Source of the DNA: Hofstenia miamia
Lineage: Eukaryota > Xenacoelomorpha > Acoela
Reading direction: 5' to 3'
Length of the DNA stretch: 64,000 nt
Assembly: GCA_004352715.1 (NCBI GenBank)
Contig: SCFE01000112.1
Coordinates: forward strand, 607,711 to 671,710
Under the pieces are notes generated by a model, which was not told where the DNA came from, did not search any database, and saw only the letters and a list, made by a program, of their open reading frames with translations. Positions 11,401-23,873 of the stretch are shown here, piece after piece. A program made the position numbers and the translations under genes. Position 1 is the stretch's first letter. The number at the start of each line of letters is the position of its first letter.

Positions 11401-13369
11401 GCCATCTTGTAAATTATTTTATGAAAACTTTGATCTATAATTTTGGAAGAATTCAGAATATAAAAAACTTTGATAAGTAGCAAGATCTTATCTAACCACA
11501 CAAGCTTTAGAAACAGTTCCTGAATTGGCTCAAATGGACATGGGATTCCTGCATTAACCTGCACAAAAGCACTTTGGTAATCTGAATGAACTCTTAGTTG
11601 TTAGAAAATATAGTATGCAATGCAGTATAGGTAAAAATACAGAATTTATGTTTATATTCATGTTTGTTCTATTGGGAGTTTTTGATGCTACAATAGTAGG
11701 AGACACATGGGAATTGGTTCAATTTTTTGTGCTGCCACAATACTATTCCCTGTTGTAAGCTTAGAGAGATCTTCTAACAAATATTGTGAGTTTCTAGCTC
11801 AAACATGCATAAGCATGACAGAAGGAAATATCTCTATTTATTGTGATTGTGATCAATAATTTGTAAATGAATTCCCATTCCTCAGTAAATTACCTTCTTT
11901 TGTTTTAGCAGGAAAAGTAGATTTCTTACAGAAAGAAAAGGCTTAGCATAGTTTATTAGGTTTTCACATATAAAATATCCTAGAACTATTGGTAATGTAG
12001 TGACATAAATGACACCAACTATCCACAAACTTTATCTGTTCAGGATTCTGCCAAATATGAGACCACACATATGTATGTATATCATATCATGCTGGAATTG
12101 TTTGCAGGCTCAATTAAGGGACATAAATAGCAATGCAACCAATGAATTTAAGAATTTATTTATCATATGCTGTTTTATTAGAATAGAAAAGCAAAATAAT
12201 ACTTGTCTAGTCATTGTATTCTAATCAAATACAATTTTACAAAACATACTTATTTTGTGTTCACATGACAACTAGTTACCATGATATGGTGCATTCCATT
12301 CAGATTTTTTCTAGGGCCCTTCAAGCACTCAAAATTTCCAGTCAGATGGAGTCAAGTTGAGTCCCCAACATTAACAGATTTCAAGTCATCAAGTTTTGTT
12401 GATTGAAAATGAATAGTGCTTTGCATGTTTACAATTGAAAACAATAATATTATTTTCTAATTAAAAAACCTTTCTATTAAAATTTCTCTCAGATTCATTG
12501 GGGTTGAACAATATTGTATATTGAATGATCATTACTGAAATCAAGATGTTAGAATTTATTGATATTGTAGTGGTAGCCTCTCTCTGCTGATTGGATTGTT
12601 TTGAATTTTTTAATGTAATGGTCATTTTCAACTCTTTTGTAAAAGGTTGCAAAGGTTGTCATTTCAAATTGGTAAACAAACCTCACACTTGATTCAAGTT
12701 ATATTTGATAGAGTAGCATGGTTAATATTTTTAAAATGGGGAGACTGACACACATTTTTACATAAAAATTGTAAAAAAAAGTTTTTTGAACAAAAGTAAG
12801 CTTACACAAAATGAATCATCTGTATTAGAAGCAAATCAATTGATAACATCTGGAATTAAAGTGAAAAATTTTCAATTTTGAGGAAAAGAACACATTTTTC
12901 TTAAGTGTTCAAAGTTGACATTGCAACCTGCAAGTAATGTTTTGTTCCATTTTTCAAATTTTTTTTGAAATGTTTCCTATAAAATTCATTAATTGGTCTT
13001 TGTCTGGACTCTGATCTTGACCAATTTTGATATTTTCTGGCTAAAAATTCAGGTGGTTTAGACAAGTATATTTTTGCCAGCCTTAATAATTATTCTAGGC
13101 TTGCATGCACCTGGCAAATAACTGAGTGGACCAGTGGCCAGTTTCAACTCCATATCAGAACCATATCCAAAGCAAATGTTTTAATAGTATAAGATATTAT
13201 TATTAAACTATATTATAAAAAAATTTTTCCAAAATTATTCCAATAAAAATCAAATTGGAATCCAATGAATAGCAAATTGTGATTGTTCAACCAATTCCAA
13301 CCCAATTCCAATGTCCAATTGGAATCCAATTAGATTAAAATTCCAATGGTCTAGAAATGTAACATTTAA
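8497..13369. other. CpG-poor, AT-rich gene-free stretch
   Basis: No convincing gene. Short frames (for example 9719-10089) lack any family motif. Two clusters of CCAATTGGAAT-like words lie near 9950-10050 and 13240-13360 in roughly opposite orientation. They might be ends of an old element of about 3.4 kb, but I could not align them over a useful length. Confidence 0.4.
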
Positions 13370-13600
13370 CCCTCTACTGCATGAGAGGATGATTTCGTCC
13401 AGTAAGGTTTAAATAGGTTTTCCTTATTAAATAGAGAATATATGATGAAATGTATATTACCTCACACTAAACTAGATGCATTACATTGTTATTAATATGT
13501 ATGAAGATGTATCTATCTTGTTCAAAGTCATATTACATCAGTTTATATAATATAAGAAATAATTTTTTCGTTAATTTTTCATAATTCATGCAGTAGAGGG
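13370..13600. mobile_element. 231-bp MITE flanked by TTAA (piggyBac-like)
   Basis: The left end CCCTCTACTGCATGA (13370-13384) is a perfect inverted match to TCATGCAGTAGAGGG (13586-13600). Each end is directly bordered by TTAA (13366-13369 and 13601-13604). A TTAA duplication plus termini starting CCC is characteristic of piggyBac-superfamily elements. No ORF is present inside, so it is a non-autonomous copy. It retains a TTTCGTC segment while its flanks are almost free of CG. Confidence 0.85.
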
Positions 13601-13702
13601 TTAATAATGCTTGACATGGACTATTGTATTTATAATCAATGACTTTTGTGATATGACATAAATGAAATATAGTGGGAATATTGTAAAATGCCCACTATAT
13701 CT

Positions 13703-13945
13703 GACTCAATATTGAAGATATCACTTTCAAATTAGCTTTATTCATTTTTAAGCAAAAATTATGTCTAGAAATGTAATATTTAGCATGTTATTCTGTGACT
13801 CCCTATGAAAGGATATATGTGAAACTAATTGCTACTATAGTAATTTTTCATCTATATCTCAATAAATATTGAAGATATCTCTTTCAGACTAGTTTTATTT
13901 ATTTCTAAGACACAAATTATATCTAGAAATGTGACATTTGATATG
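13703..13945. repeat. Diverged tandem pair, period about 155 bp
   Basis: Blocks running from AATATTGAAGATATC to TCTAGAAATGT-A-ATTT occur near 13707-13785 and 13860-13940. The word TCTAGAAATGTAACATTT also occurs at 13350-13367, immediately left of the TTAA-flanked MITE, suggesting a third copy interrupted by it. Confidence 0.6.
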
Positions 13946-13989
13946 TTGACAACACATGCCTAAAAGGCACCACAAAAAATGCTTTTGAT

Positions 13990-14185
13990 GTTACAAAAAA
14001 GCTCCAAGCAGATGCAGAAAAGTTTAACAATTATTTTACAATCAACTAAAACTAAATATTGAAAAAACACAATTTATAATTTTCTCACTAAAGGCACAAG
14101 GAATTCTAACAAGTGATATAGAAATAAATATATATAATGAGCCAATAAAGCAAAGTGAATCAGTTAGGTACTTAGGAGATAGATA
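13990..14185 (+). pseudogene. LINE reverse transcriptase relic (thumb-proximal region)
   Basis: With one frameshift near 14050, the plus strand reads KLQADAEKFNNYF, then LKLNIEKTQFIIFS, and ends SVRYLGD. These match the conserved block after the YADD box of non-LTR reverse transcriptases (…W…NxLxLNxxKTxxixF…KYLG). The upstream catalytic boxes are missing and stops are frequent. It is an isolated fragment in gene-free DNA. The clade (jockey/CR1-like or other) cannot be decided. Confidence 0.7.
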
Positions 14186-14799
14186 GATAATGAATTATAA
14201 TTTGAAAAATTTCTTCTAAATATGATAAAAAAATTACTGCAGACATTAGTTATCTTTATCATTTATCATTTAAGCAATATAATATCAAGCAATTATCATA
14301 CACAACTGATACATGCATTCTGCTTGTTACATTTTCAGTATTGTGCATTTCTTTTAACAGACATAAATTCTAAACATTGTATGATTCTATAAAAGACATT
14401 TAATTATGTACAAAAACTCTAAACTTTGCACAAAAGCATGGCAAAGCATCAGTATATTGTAATAAATATAAATTATTATCTGGTATCTTCATTCTACCAA
14501 ATTCAACTCAATATGCTATCCATTTTATATGAATTCCAATCTCATCAAACATCTCTTCTTTTCCTCAATGATTATATTAATATAAATGACTGATCACAAA
14601 AATTTCAGTTTAGATAAAAATTCTAATAATTTTTATCACATATTAGTAGTAATACAAAAGCAGATCCCTGGTCACAAACTGACCTTTTGCCCTCTGTTGA
14701 CTCACTGATATCAAGGGCAGTTTAATTACTGATGTCAAATACTTGACAGTATTAAGTTTCCTGACTAATGGATTTTGAGGAGCATCTTAACTACTTAGT

Positions 14800-14855
14800 C
14801 ATTTTTGTGACATTTATGGAGTGATTCATTTTTGTGACATTCACAGGGTGATTCA
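14800..14855. repeat. Short tandem repeat, 27-bp unit, two copies
   Basis: CATTTTTGTGACATT starts at 14800 and at 14827, each followed by a G-rich tail and GTGATT. Confidence 0.7.
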
Positions 14856-15571
14856 ATTATGTATTTATATTACATGGTGCTATACCACACATTATTTAGT
14901 TTGCATGCTTAAATTAGCTGGTTAATTGGGTTTACATCACATTTGTGATGATGCATTGCTGACTAAAAATTTTACTATCCATCAAAATTCCTCATGTTTC
15001 AACTGCTTACAGTGTCTATGTATAATGTTTAATTCATTTTTTGAAATCTAGCATTACATGTAAAAAGCCACATGCATTTTCAAAATGCACACTGCTATGT
15101 ACACTCATATTATTACCAACTAATCTACCTGTAAAATTTAATGCATGCATTTCAATTGTTTACTGGGTCAATGTACAATTTCTAACACATTTTTTTCAGG
15201 AATCTTACATTACATGCAAAGTTACATTTCACTTTCAAAACACCTCTTGCCCTCTCACAGACCTGCATCCATGCTTGTTATTATTTGCTGACTAAGTTTA
15301 TAATTAGTTTACTTGGTCATATACATGATGCATGTTTCTACTAATTTACTTTCATCAGTTATACAGCATGTGATTTTATTCCTATTGGGCAGTCCCTCTG
15401 TATATTCATTATAAATTTCTGGATAAATTCATTATTTTTCGTTGTTGTGAAATCACTCCTCTAAAAACTCAGTGTACAAGCACAATGTCTATTAAAACAC
15501 TAACAACTAGATCACTTGGCAATCTTTTCAATTAGTTATGCACCACCCCATCTCAAAGCTGCAACCCTCTA

Positions 15572-15961
15572 ATGCAAGAGTCAATCCCACTGCCAACACC
15601 TATTAAGGAAAAGAATTGTCACCAGCAAAAGAGAAGACACCCACCAATTAATAATAGTTCTATACCCCATGACAATGTGCATAATGTTTTACAGTGTTTA
15701 AACAATGTCAATTTAGAGTGTATCTTTGCAAGTGCATGTTTGGCTAGCAATTTACCAAAGAAAGTTTGGCTTACAATCAAAGACACAGTACAGCTAAAAA
15801 CAAAATTCAGAAGTGTATTAAAAGTTAAACTTGAGATTGGATTCTGCTATTTTCCACCCAAATGGTATGGAGATGCTATTGACAAAAAACTTTTTCATGA
15901 TGATGATATAGTATTTATGCAAGGTGAAAGAAGGCATATTGTATTACAATTTTGTAAATAA
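15572..15961 (+). CDS. Unidentified 129-codon ORF
   Basis: This ATG-started frame is long for such AT-rich sequence. Its middle part (LECIFASACLASNLPKKVW, then KVKLEIGFCYFPPKWYGD) has protein-like composition. A charged N-terminus precedes it and a hydrophilic end, FHDDDIVFMQGERRH, closes it. No domain is recognised and no splice partner is obvious. It may be a fragment of a decayed element or a chance ORF. Confidence 0.25.
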   Translation: MQESIPLPTPIKEKNCHQQKRRHPPINNSSIPHDNVHNVLQCLNNVNLECIFASACLASNLPKKVWLTIKDTVQLKTKFRSVLKVKLEIGFCYFPPKWYGDAIDKKLFHDDDIVFMQGERRHIVLQFCK

Positions 15962-18900
15962 TTAACTTTTTGAAAAGAATAAAACATTGCTTCCTAGATG
16001 GTTTTCAATTCTTTCTACATGTAGCAAACAATTATCAAAAAGCATGAATTATTATAATTTTAAAAATAGAGAAATAACATTTTCTGTATAATTCATTGTA
16101 TAAATTTCATGCTTTTGGGAATTAATAGTATATGTTCAAGTGTTAATGTAATTGAAAATATACCATATTCCTTTATACATTGAATAAATAATTTAAGAAA
16201 GTAGTAAAGAAATAATATCATTTGCTCTGTATTTCACTTTGTGGTAGAGACCTTTTAATGAATTTCTTAAATTTGGATTTACTAGTAATATCAAATATAT
16301 TGGGAGTCTTCATTCAATGTACAATTCTGTAATAATCTTTTATGCAGCTGATAGAGTCCCCCATGTTATGCAGGTACCAATACCCAAATTTCAATAAATT
16401 GTTTACCAGCTGTGATATTATTCAGCTAAGAAATTCACAGTTCATAGTATCACATCCCCAAAATATTGTGTTCTTTCATGTTGATAAATTTAGTGAGGTG
16501 ATAAATTGAAGCACTTTTGAGATTGCCTTCTGTAAATGCAATATTATGGAAGTTATGCTCATACCAGTTAAAAGTTATTCTATATGAAATGGGAGAGAGT
16601 TAAACATTGCCTTTAAGTGGTGTACTGTAAGAATGTAGAGTTTCCACATACCTCAAATAATACATATTTGCTTTTCATGGCTTCAAAAAATGAAAAATGG
16701 GTAAACTGCACAGTTAGAAAGTTTGCAAGTGAATAAATATAACTTGTTTTATGATTAAATGTTCAAAAAACACATCTTCAGTTGTTGTGAAATAGTAAAT
16801 AAAATTTCTTTTGCAAAAAAAAGTCTTGCACCACCAACAGGGCTATTTGCTTTATGAAGAGGAGTTTAATTCACCTTTTCACATCTGGTCTAATAATAAC
16901 CAATTATTACAAATATTTATATTTTTGCTTTTTTTATTTTTAGCAAGTTTTAAAATTTAATAGAAATTCAGTTTCAGTTTTAATAAAAAATATATTTAAT
17001 TCAAATGCCAAATTTATAAAAGATATGTCATTATGTTATATTCTAATATTTATGTTTTGCATTAAAAATAGCAATGTTTATATCTTTAAATAGTTATAAA
17101 TTTTAAACAATAGGAATTTACCATGTGTTTCTTAAATCAAGTTCTTTTTGTTTCACTAGTAAGTACTAATTTTTAACAATTGAAATAAAAATCACTGGTA
17201 AATATAAATATATTCTAAATAAAATTACATGGTAAATCTGAATACAGTCTGTGCTGTGCCACTGGGATATATTGCTAGTTTATCCTTGCCAAGTCAAAGT
17301 TTAAGTCTGATACGCATCTTGTATTTTTCCCCTGTAGCTTTCTCTGCATAGCATTTAGGCAGGAAGAAGCATTTACCATATTCCAGAACAGTTTTTACTG
17401 CAGGTCCATACTTTGTGTGAAGACTATATGGATTAAAATTTTTTTGCCACTTACTGATTTTAATTCTGTAACAGGGATATTAAAAAATGGAAGCCTACAC
17501 CTGTCAATCAAACTTTTCTGTACATTTTCAGAAACTACATCTTGATTTGTGACATCTTACAAATGAGGTGTTGAAGATTCTTTTCTGAGTGTTCTTGTTT
17601 ATCCCTTTTATGTAAATTCATGCACCTATATTTTATCCACCCCTGATGTTGTGCTTAGGCATTCATTGAAACTGAATTTTTTTTAATTTGACTAAATATC
17701 CAGTTAAACAAGTCTGTCTTTCTATGTCTTGTTTTAGATTGTGGAGTAGCCACAAAGCACAAACTAAAAGTCACAAGTTCAAAAATGTGTTGTCTGGCAA
17801 TATTGAACAAGTACACAAAAAGAGTCAAGTTTGAGTTACTCAGTCCAAGTTTGAGTTTTTATATTTTGTGTTGAGTTTGAGTATATTATTAAAAATAATT
17901 CTGAATTAGTGTTTTTTATTTATAACTCTTTTAGGGTAAAAGACATATATTTTACAAAAATTCAATGCTAAAAATGGCTATTTGGATTTGGTAAGTAAAT
18001 TGAAATTTAAAATATTAGAATTTTACAGTATTTTTGACTGGATTTTCACTCAAGTTTAAGCTTGAGTTTTTATTATTTCTTTTCCAAGTTTTTCTTATTG
18101 AAATTTCCAAACTTATTTAAGTTCAAGTTCTTAGCCTTCTAAGACTCAAAAGCCCTGGTCTTTTACTGATTACATTTTATCAATTTAGAGTGGAAGCATG
18201 TATAGGAATTTAATTAAAAAGAAGAATATCAAAATCTGCCTTACATAAATATATGAATTGTATGAAGAGATGTTCACCTTTAAATTTGCATAAAAGGCTT
18301 TTGTAGCTTAACTAATAGACCAGCTACATGCAAAAGTGAAACAACTAACAAGCTTTTCATATGAATGTTCCTGCACATAAAAATTTAAATTATTTCATTA
18401 CTAAATCAAAGTTGGAAGTATCCCTTTACAACATTAGTAATTAGGCTTCCTGACAATCCCAGAAGTCTTATATATCTTAGGGTTGCCTTAGTTTAAGTTA
18501 TACACATTTCAAAACAAGATTTAGCATAATAATTTAGATTATAACATGTATGGCAATTCACAATCATTAACAAATCCTTTTTTAAGTTTGTAAGTAATCA
18601 AAAGTAGCTTACATTCAATGGGGGAAAAGTTAAGCTAGAAATTTTTAAATATTAATTTAATTCATTAAGAAGCTTAAGAACAAGTACTTATCCTAAGAAA
18701 TAGAAAAATGGATTAATCTCACCAATCCTAAAAACTAAAGACAATTGACAACTCAAGAATAATCCTATTATTATAACTGCAATTTCCCCTGAAGGCAGGG
18801 ACAGAGTTGCTTTAAAGTTTCTTACATGAGCTTTTTAATAACAGTGATCCAAGACAATATACACATATGCATGGATATTCTATAAGTGATGCATTATTAT

Positions 18901-19039
18901 GTCTCATACATGTTGTACTTTCTAATTTAGACATTCAAAAATGCATTGTTGTGTTGTGTTTTCTAGATTACACTTCTGCCTTTAATTCTCTAATGACTAA
19001 TAAAATTTAAATTATCTTGCAATCTCTATTGATGATGAA
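15962..19039. other. Gene-free AT-rich stretch
   Basis: No coding motif, RNA gene or strong repeat seen on either strand. CG is nearly absent. Confidence 0.4.
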
Positions 19040-19740
19040 ATGAAATGGATAGCTAACTGGATCAAAAATTATTTGATTGATAATCAAAAACTGATGAAAG
19101 TTGGTAAAATTCAATGTTCTCATTAGAGTACCTCAATGTGGACCCCTAAGCAGATCAGTCCTTACAATAGATATGGCTGGTTTGCACAATGATAAGGTCC
19201 AAATAAATATATTTTTGGATTACACTAATATCATTAAAGTAATTAAATGCAAAAAGGACTTTGATTTTTATCAAAGTGAAATTAAATATGTTGAAGCCTG
19301 TTTGGATAAAATATCTCTCTACTTGAATCCAAAAACATGCAAAGAAATCATATTTCAAGTAAACAATCAGTTTCTTATCTTAAGAATTGCACATTGATTC
19401 CCCTTGACATCAATGGGGAATCCATTACAGTTACATCAAAAATCACTAGTATGTGGTTGATAATAGATACAAAGTTATGCAGGAAATGTCTTGTAAAGAA
19501 TTAATAAAATGCTTTCAATACATAACACATGAAATTTTTTTCTTTAGAACATATGTACTTCCTCATTATATGTATTGTGCACCAGTGTTTGAATCATTAC
19601 TAACACAAAAACAAAGCCCCCACTGAGGAAGCTGTTATGCTACATGTTGTTATCAGCCAAAGCACTTTCTAAAGAAAATATTATTGACATTATTGAAAAG
19701 AGTTATAAGAATCAATTTGTTAAGACAGTGAAGAAATACA
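19040..19740 (+). pseudogene. LINE reverse transcriptase relic (central region)
   Basis: The frame around 19101-19397 contains RVPQCGPLSRSVL, corresponding to the GVPQGSxLGPxLF box, then IFLDYTNII at the place of the FADDT box, and LYLNPKTCKEIIF matching LxLNxxKTxxixF. Just upstream, WIKNYLIDNQ resembles the typical WxxxYLxxR segment. Downstream, SKITSMWLIIDTKLC matches the (V)KYLGxxLD region. The catalytic YxDD is changed to FLDY and stops follow 19395, so it is inactive. It is a different copy from the one at 14 kb. Confidence 0.75.
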
Positions 19741-20600
19741 AAATAAATATTGTCATATCTGCATAGTACACTAATGATGTTGTGTATGCCCAAAATATTC
19801 ATACATCACATTTGTAAATATAATATTTTTCCTATTTACTTTGCATCATAGTCAAGAAACATAATTATCAGCAGTTGCTGAAAGCCACTGATTTGGCAAT
19901 TTGGTGTAAATTTGAGCTAACTACTGATAAGAGCACATTGAGCAGAACATCAAACACTCTCACATATGAATTTGTTTGTATAAATTCTTGTTGTTTGGCT
20001 TGTAAAACGCAGAAAACCACAGTTCTTTTGGCTGCAATAAATGCAATGGCTAATCATAAATGTCTTTAAACCAAGAATACCATTGGTTCTAGTTGAAAGT
20101 GTTCTGTACTATATGCTCAATGGGGAATTTCAGCCTCCATGACAGATCATGTTGAGGTTAGTTGATATATTTTAATGCCCTTGCCCAACAAAATGTAGAT
20201 AGTAAAAATGCATTTTTACTTCTTATATTCCTAATTTCATTATTATATCAACTCTGCAATTCAAAAGAAGAATGCAAAATTGAAAAGGAAGGTTCAAACA
20301 ACTCTAACTACTGTGAAAACACAAGTGGAGGACACATTATTATTGGAATTTTTGGATGCTTGATCATCTACAGGACTGCCTTTTCTGACCTTGAAAATGC
20401 AAATTTGAAAAACACATTGGAAAAGAGATTTTCATGTTCTATAATAACTGCAAAACTCTTTAAACAACATCTGCAGGTGAAAACTATGAAAGAAAATGGG
20501 ATCTTATGCTGCTGCATATACAGACCATGGAAGCTTTTTTGTAGAGTCACTTGTGGCCTACTTTTTTGTTCTTATTATTTTTGGCACTCTGAAATGGTGT

Positions 20601-21503
20601 TGCATCTTTTTGATATTTTGATTTCTTGATTCACTGCTATTTGTATCAATTTCTTTTAATTAATTATTTGAATTTCAAGTGTAGTTATTTTGATAGTGTT
20701 AGTATTTGTCCCCTTGATTTGAATTACATGTGATTGCTCATTTTAACTTTGCAAGGGAAACAGTGCTTTGAAATTGTAAACAAGTCAGGAAATAAGTCAC
20801 AGATTTTTGTAATAAATGTCTGAGTCACTGTAGCAAAGCACACAATAAATTCAGATTCCTTCTACTGTGTTTGGTCTTTTCAATTATTTATCTATTAACC
20901 CCCTTTAGATTTGTTGATTAAAGATTTGTTAATGATAACTTTTGCTTAAGATCTGGCAACAATTCAGGAGGAAACTGCACCAGGTCTGGAGCAACAAATA
21001 GCTCCTTAACAGTGACAGCCCAAATTGTGGCCACTTTAGATTATGATTATATGTAGGGAATAATAACTTTTATTCAATCTGTTCATCTATGCACTTAATA
21101 ATTTACACCTTGCAAATATTCTATGCCATTGATGAACGTGAATGAACAGCAATTATGTGCCTGTTATTTATTATTTATTTACATGAGCTGAGATAAGAGA
21201 ACTCTGAGATAAATGTTTATTGAGCTAGAAATTAATACTTGAGACACACAATTAGCACCTTGGCAAATAAGGATGGCTTCAAAGATTTGGCTTTGGCATC
21301 ATGCCATGTGAATTGGTCACTGCTGAAGTTCTTTCTGGAATGGAATTTCTTTATTTGTTAGGCAAAGATCAGTGAACCACCAATGTATGTTTTCTGTTGG
21401 AATGTGGGTCACTCTCTGCTACGATAGACTTTGCAACCTTTGATCTAAACTCTTGAGTTACCCAGTACTGGTAGAGTAGACAGAGCTCCCCTGCAATTCT
21501 ACA
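20601..21503 (+). repeat. 5' long terminal repeat (about 903 bp)
   Basis: The segment from TGCATCTTTTTGAT to CAATTCTACA is repeated from 30753 onward with scattered differences. It ends in CA directly before the primer-binding site. AATAAA-type words occur near 20811 and 20847, suggesting polyadenylation signals. The left boundary is where identity with the 3' copy stops; it begins TG, but the 3' copy has no purine tract immediately before it, so the true left end could be a little further out. This copy keeps the uninterrupted sequence around 21450-21470 where the other LTR carries a hAT. Confidence 0.85.
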
Positions 21504-21522
21504 TGGTGGCCCTGACGTGATT
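21504..21522 (+). promoter_or_regulatory. Primer-binding site, tRNA-Trp-like
   Basis: TGGTGGCCCTGACGTGATT directly follows the LTR. It starts TGG, the complement of a tRNA CCA end. It differs at about two or three positions from the complement of the 3' end of animal tRNA-Trp. Use of tRNA-Trp is a known trait of CsRn1-group gypsy elements. Confidence 0.7.
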
Positions 21523-22489
21523 CTGGACAAATTAGGGTGTCAGTTAAACTCTCTACTCTATTCTGTTGAAGTGTGCAGGCAAACTGATGCCTGGAGATGT
21601 ACTCTAATCACAAAGCTTGCATACATACCAAAGCAGTCATCTGATTTTTGCCTGGTGATTGTGACATAGTGCTGAGCTGTTACTGTTTCTATATCATACT
21701 TGGTTTTGTTCTTTTTCTTTGGTGTGAGCCAGCTGGGATACTTTTTTCCCCTGGCCATGAATCAACTTCACAACCAATTGATGCATAACTTTGCCTCTTA
21801 TGTTACATTGTATTTTTACTGCAATTCTGTGGTTTTGGAGCTGTCATCAAGCTTTGACGATATTTTTACTTGTTTTGGATGTTCCCTTGTTGTAGTCTAA
21901 TTCTTCGAGAATTTGGATTTAATACCATACCCTACACTGTGCTGTTACTGTTATTAGTTTTTGTTTCTCTGAACCTGGATGGAATCCCTCTCAAATTGTT
22001 GTAATTGCTTTCTGAATTTTTCTTATTGTTTTTCTTGTTGTTTCTATTTGCTAAATGGAATTTAGTGTTTTATCTCATAATGGGACTCCCACTCAGGGTC
22101 TCCCAAGTGTGAGTGTAAGCAGCCAAAATGTTGGCTGAACCCTCAAAACTCTGAAATTGATCAACTTCATGCTGCCTTGGCCAAAGAAACTAGTCAATCC
22201 CTTGCTAGTGAGCAACACCTAGATTCACTTCAAGCTGAAATGCAAGAGTGTGCCAAAGATACCCAACTGANTTTCTTTTTGCTAAATGGAATTTAGTGTT
22301 TTATCTCATAATGGGACTCCCACTCAGGGTCTCCCCAGTGTGAGCATTAGCAGCCCAAATGTTGCTCCTCACACTGTTGGAATAAGTTCTATTGCTTCTC
22401 CCTTGTTGTTTGATCCTTACTTTATTTGCCCATGGACTCTGATGACTTGAAACCCTCAGAACTCTGAAATTGATCAACTTTGCACTGCC
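21523..22489 (+). other. Leader region with a duplicated segment around a single N
   Basis: A block starting TTTCTATTTGCTAAATGGAA at 22043 runs to 22270, where there is one N. A diverged copy starts at 22272 and continues into gag. The second copy contains roughly 100 bp absent from the first. Because the copies differ at several positions, they are not simply the same read sequence repeated. Either the leader was tandemly duplicated, or two related elements were joined at the N. Confidence 0.6.
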
Positions 22490-23811
22490 TTGGCTGAAGA
22501 AACAAGTCAATGCCTTGCTTGTGAGCAATGCCTAGATTCACTTCAAGCTGAAATGCCAGAGCATGCCCAAGATACCCAACTGAGGGAGCACCATTTCATT
22601 GATTTGATTAACACTCTGGAGATCCAACTCCAGACCTTGGTAATGCCTCTGCCTACTTCTCCACTGCACCAGAGCAGCCTGCCTCATTTGTTACCTCCCC
22701 AGTCAAGCCCTTCCAAGTATGTCACTCACAGTGTTCTACAGCATGCATTGGACAATTTCTCTGAACATCTTTCAGAACAAATCTCTGAAATGATTGCTGC
22801 TCACCTCCTGAGCAGCCCCATTGTCTCTACTTTGTCACCATTTACACTGCAATTTGTTACCCCAGTACCTCTTTCACAAATGGAGAGCCCACTTTCACAC
22901 AGTCAGTTTTGACTCAGGCTCCCAAGCTAACCATGATTGCTGCTTCAATTTCATCTGTGCTGAGTGAGACAATCTTGCCCCCTGCACCTGTAACCAACTG
23001 TGTTACCTCTACTGGTGTGACTCCAATTACTCCCCCACAGTCATGTGATCTTTCTATGTCTGCTCTTAGGAGCAGCCCTTGCTTTACTCAATCAATTCTA
23101 CCTATAACTGCTGCTGGAGCCAATACTGCTAACTTATTTAATCGTCATTCAATATTACCTAAATTCACTGGAAAGATTGATGAAATCTCTCAATCTTTTG
23201 AAGAGTGGTTTTTTTCTCTTTGAGTTAACCATGCAGCAGTACAAAGCTACCCAAGACACTGCCATTGCTCAATTCCTCACCTACCTTCAAGGCATCAAGT
23301 ACAATCAGTACATGATGTTAGATCAAGATGTGAAGACTAGTTATCTGCTTCTTATTGGATATTTAGAGGACCATTATAAGGCCCCCATATCAAACATCAG
23401 TACAAAACACTACTTTGTGATCTCTTGTTCAAAAAAGGTGATGACATTTGCACATACATCACACAAGTAGAAAGGCTGTTTCATCTAAGTAAACTCACCC
23501 CTGAGTATTCAAAGCATGATCTTTTTTTGTACGTCTGCCAAGGCTTCTCACCTAACATTCAAAGTTGCCTTGAGCTCAAGTGCGACCCTGAGGATGATCT
23601 CAGTGTAATTATCTGCAAAGCCATAAGCATCATATACATGCTGCACAACACTACTTGTATTGATAAGGATGCCAGAGATCTAAAAGCTGGTTCTTCTTCA
23701 CCAAAGCCTCCTATCTCTTCAAGCACCATCACTTCTACTGTAAAGATAGAACTCAAGCATACTCATTGTTTCCATTGCATTCAGAAAGCACACACTAAAT
23801 CACAGTGCTGA
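22490..23811 (+). pseudogene. gag: gag of the LTR element, broken into four frames
   Basis: Four overlapping frames follow each other (22490-22912, 22909-23223, 23177-23470, 23425-23811), so at least three frameshifts interrupt the gene. The first part is Gln/Ser/Pro-rich. The second contains LPKFTGKIDE and EEWFFSLE, the typical opening of a gypsy-type gag core. The last contains YITQVERLFHLSKL and ends in a zinc knuckle, CFHCIQKAHTKSQC (C-x2-C-x4-H-x4-C), the nucleic-acid-binding motif of nucleocapsid. It would form the particle that packages element RNA in the cytoplasm. Confidence 0.75.
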
Positions 23812-23873
23812 GCAGTTATTCATCTAGTTGCTGATGGCAAAGGTTTCATCATCAATGAACCTGGAGACCAGGA

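Noticed and set aside
20162-20629. 155-codon ORF just left of the LTR element
   Set aside because: No motif, cysteine and hydrophobic residues look random, and its end runs into the LTR; treated as a chance ORF.
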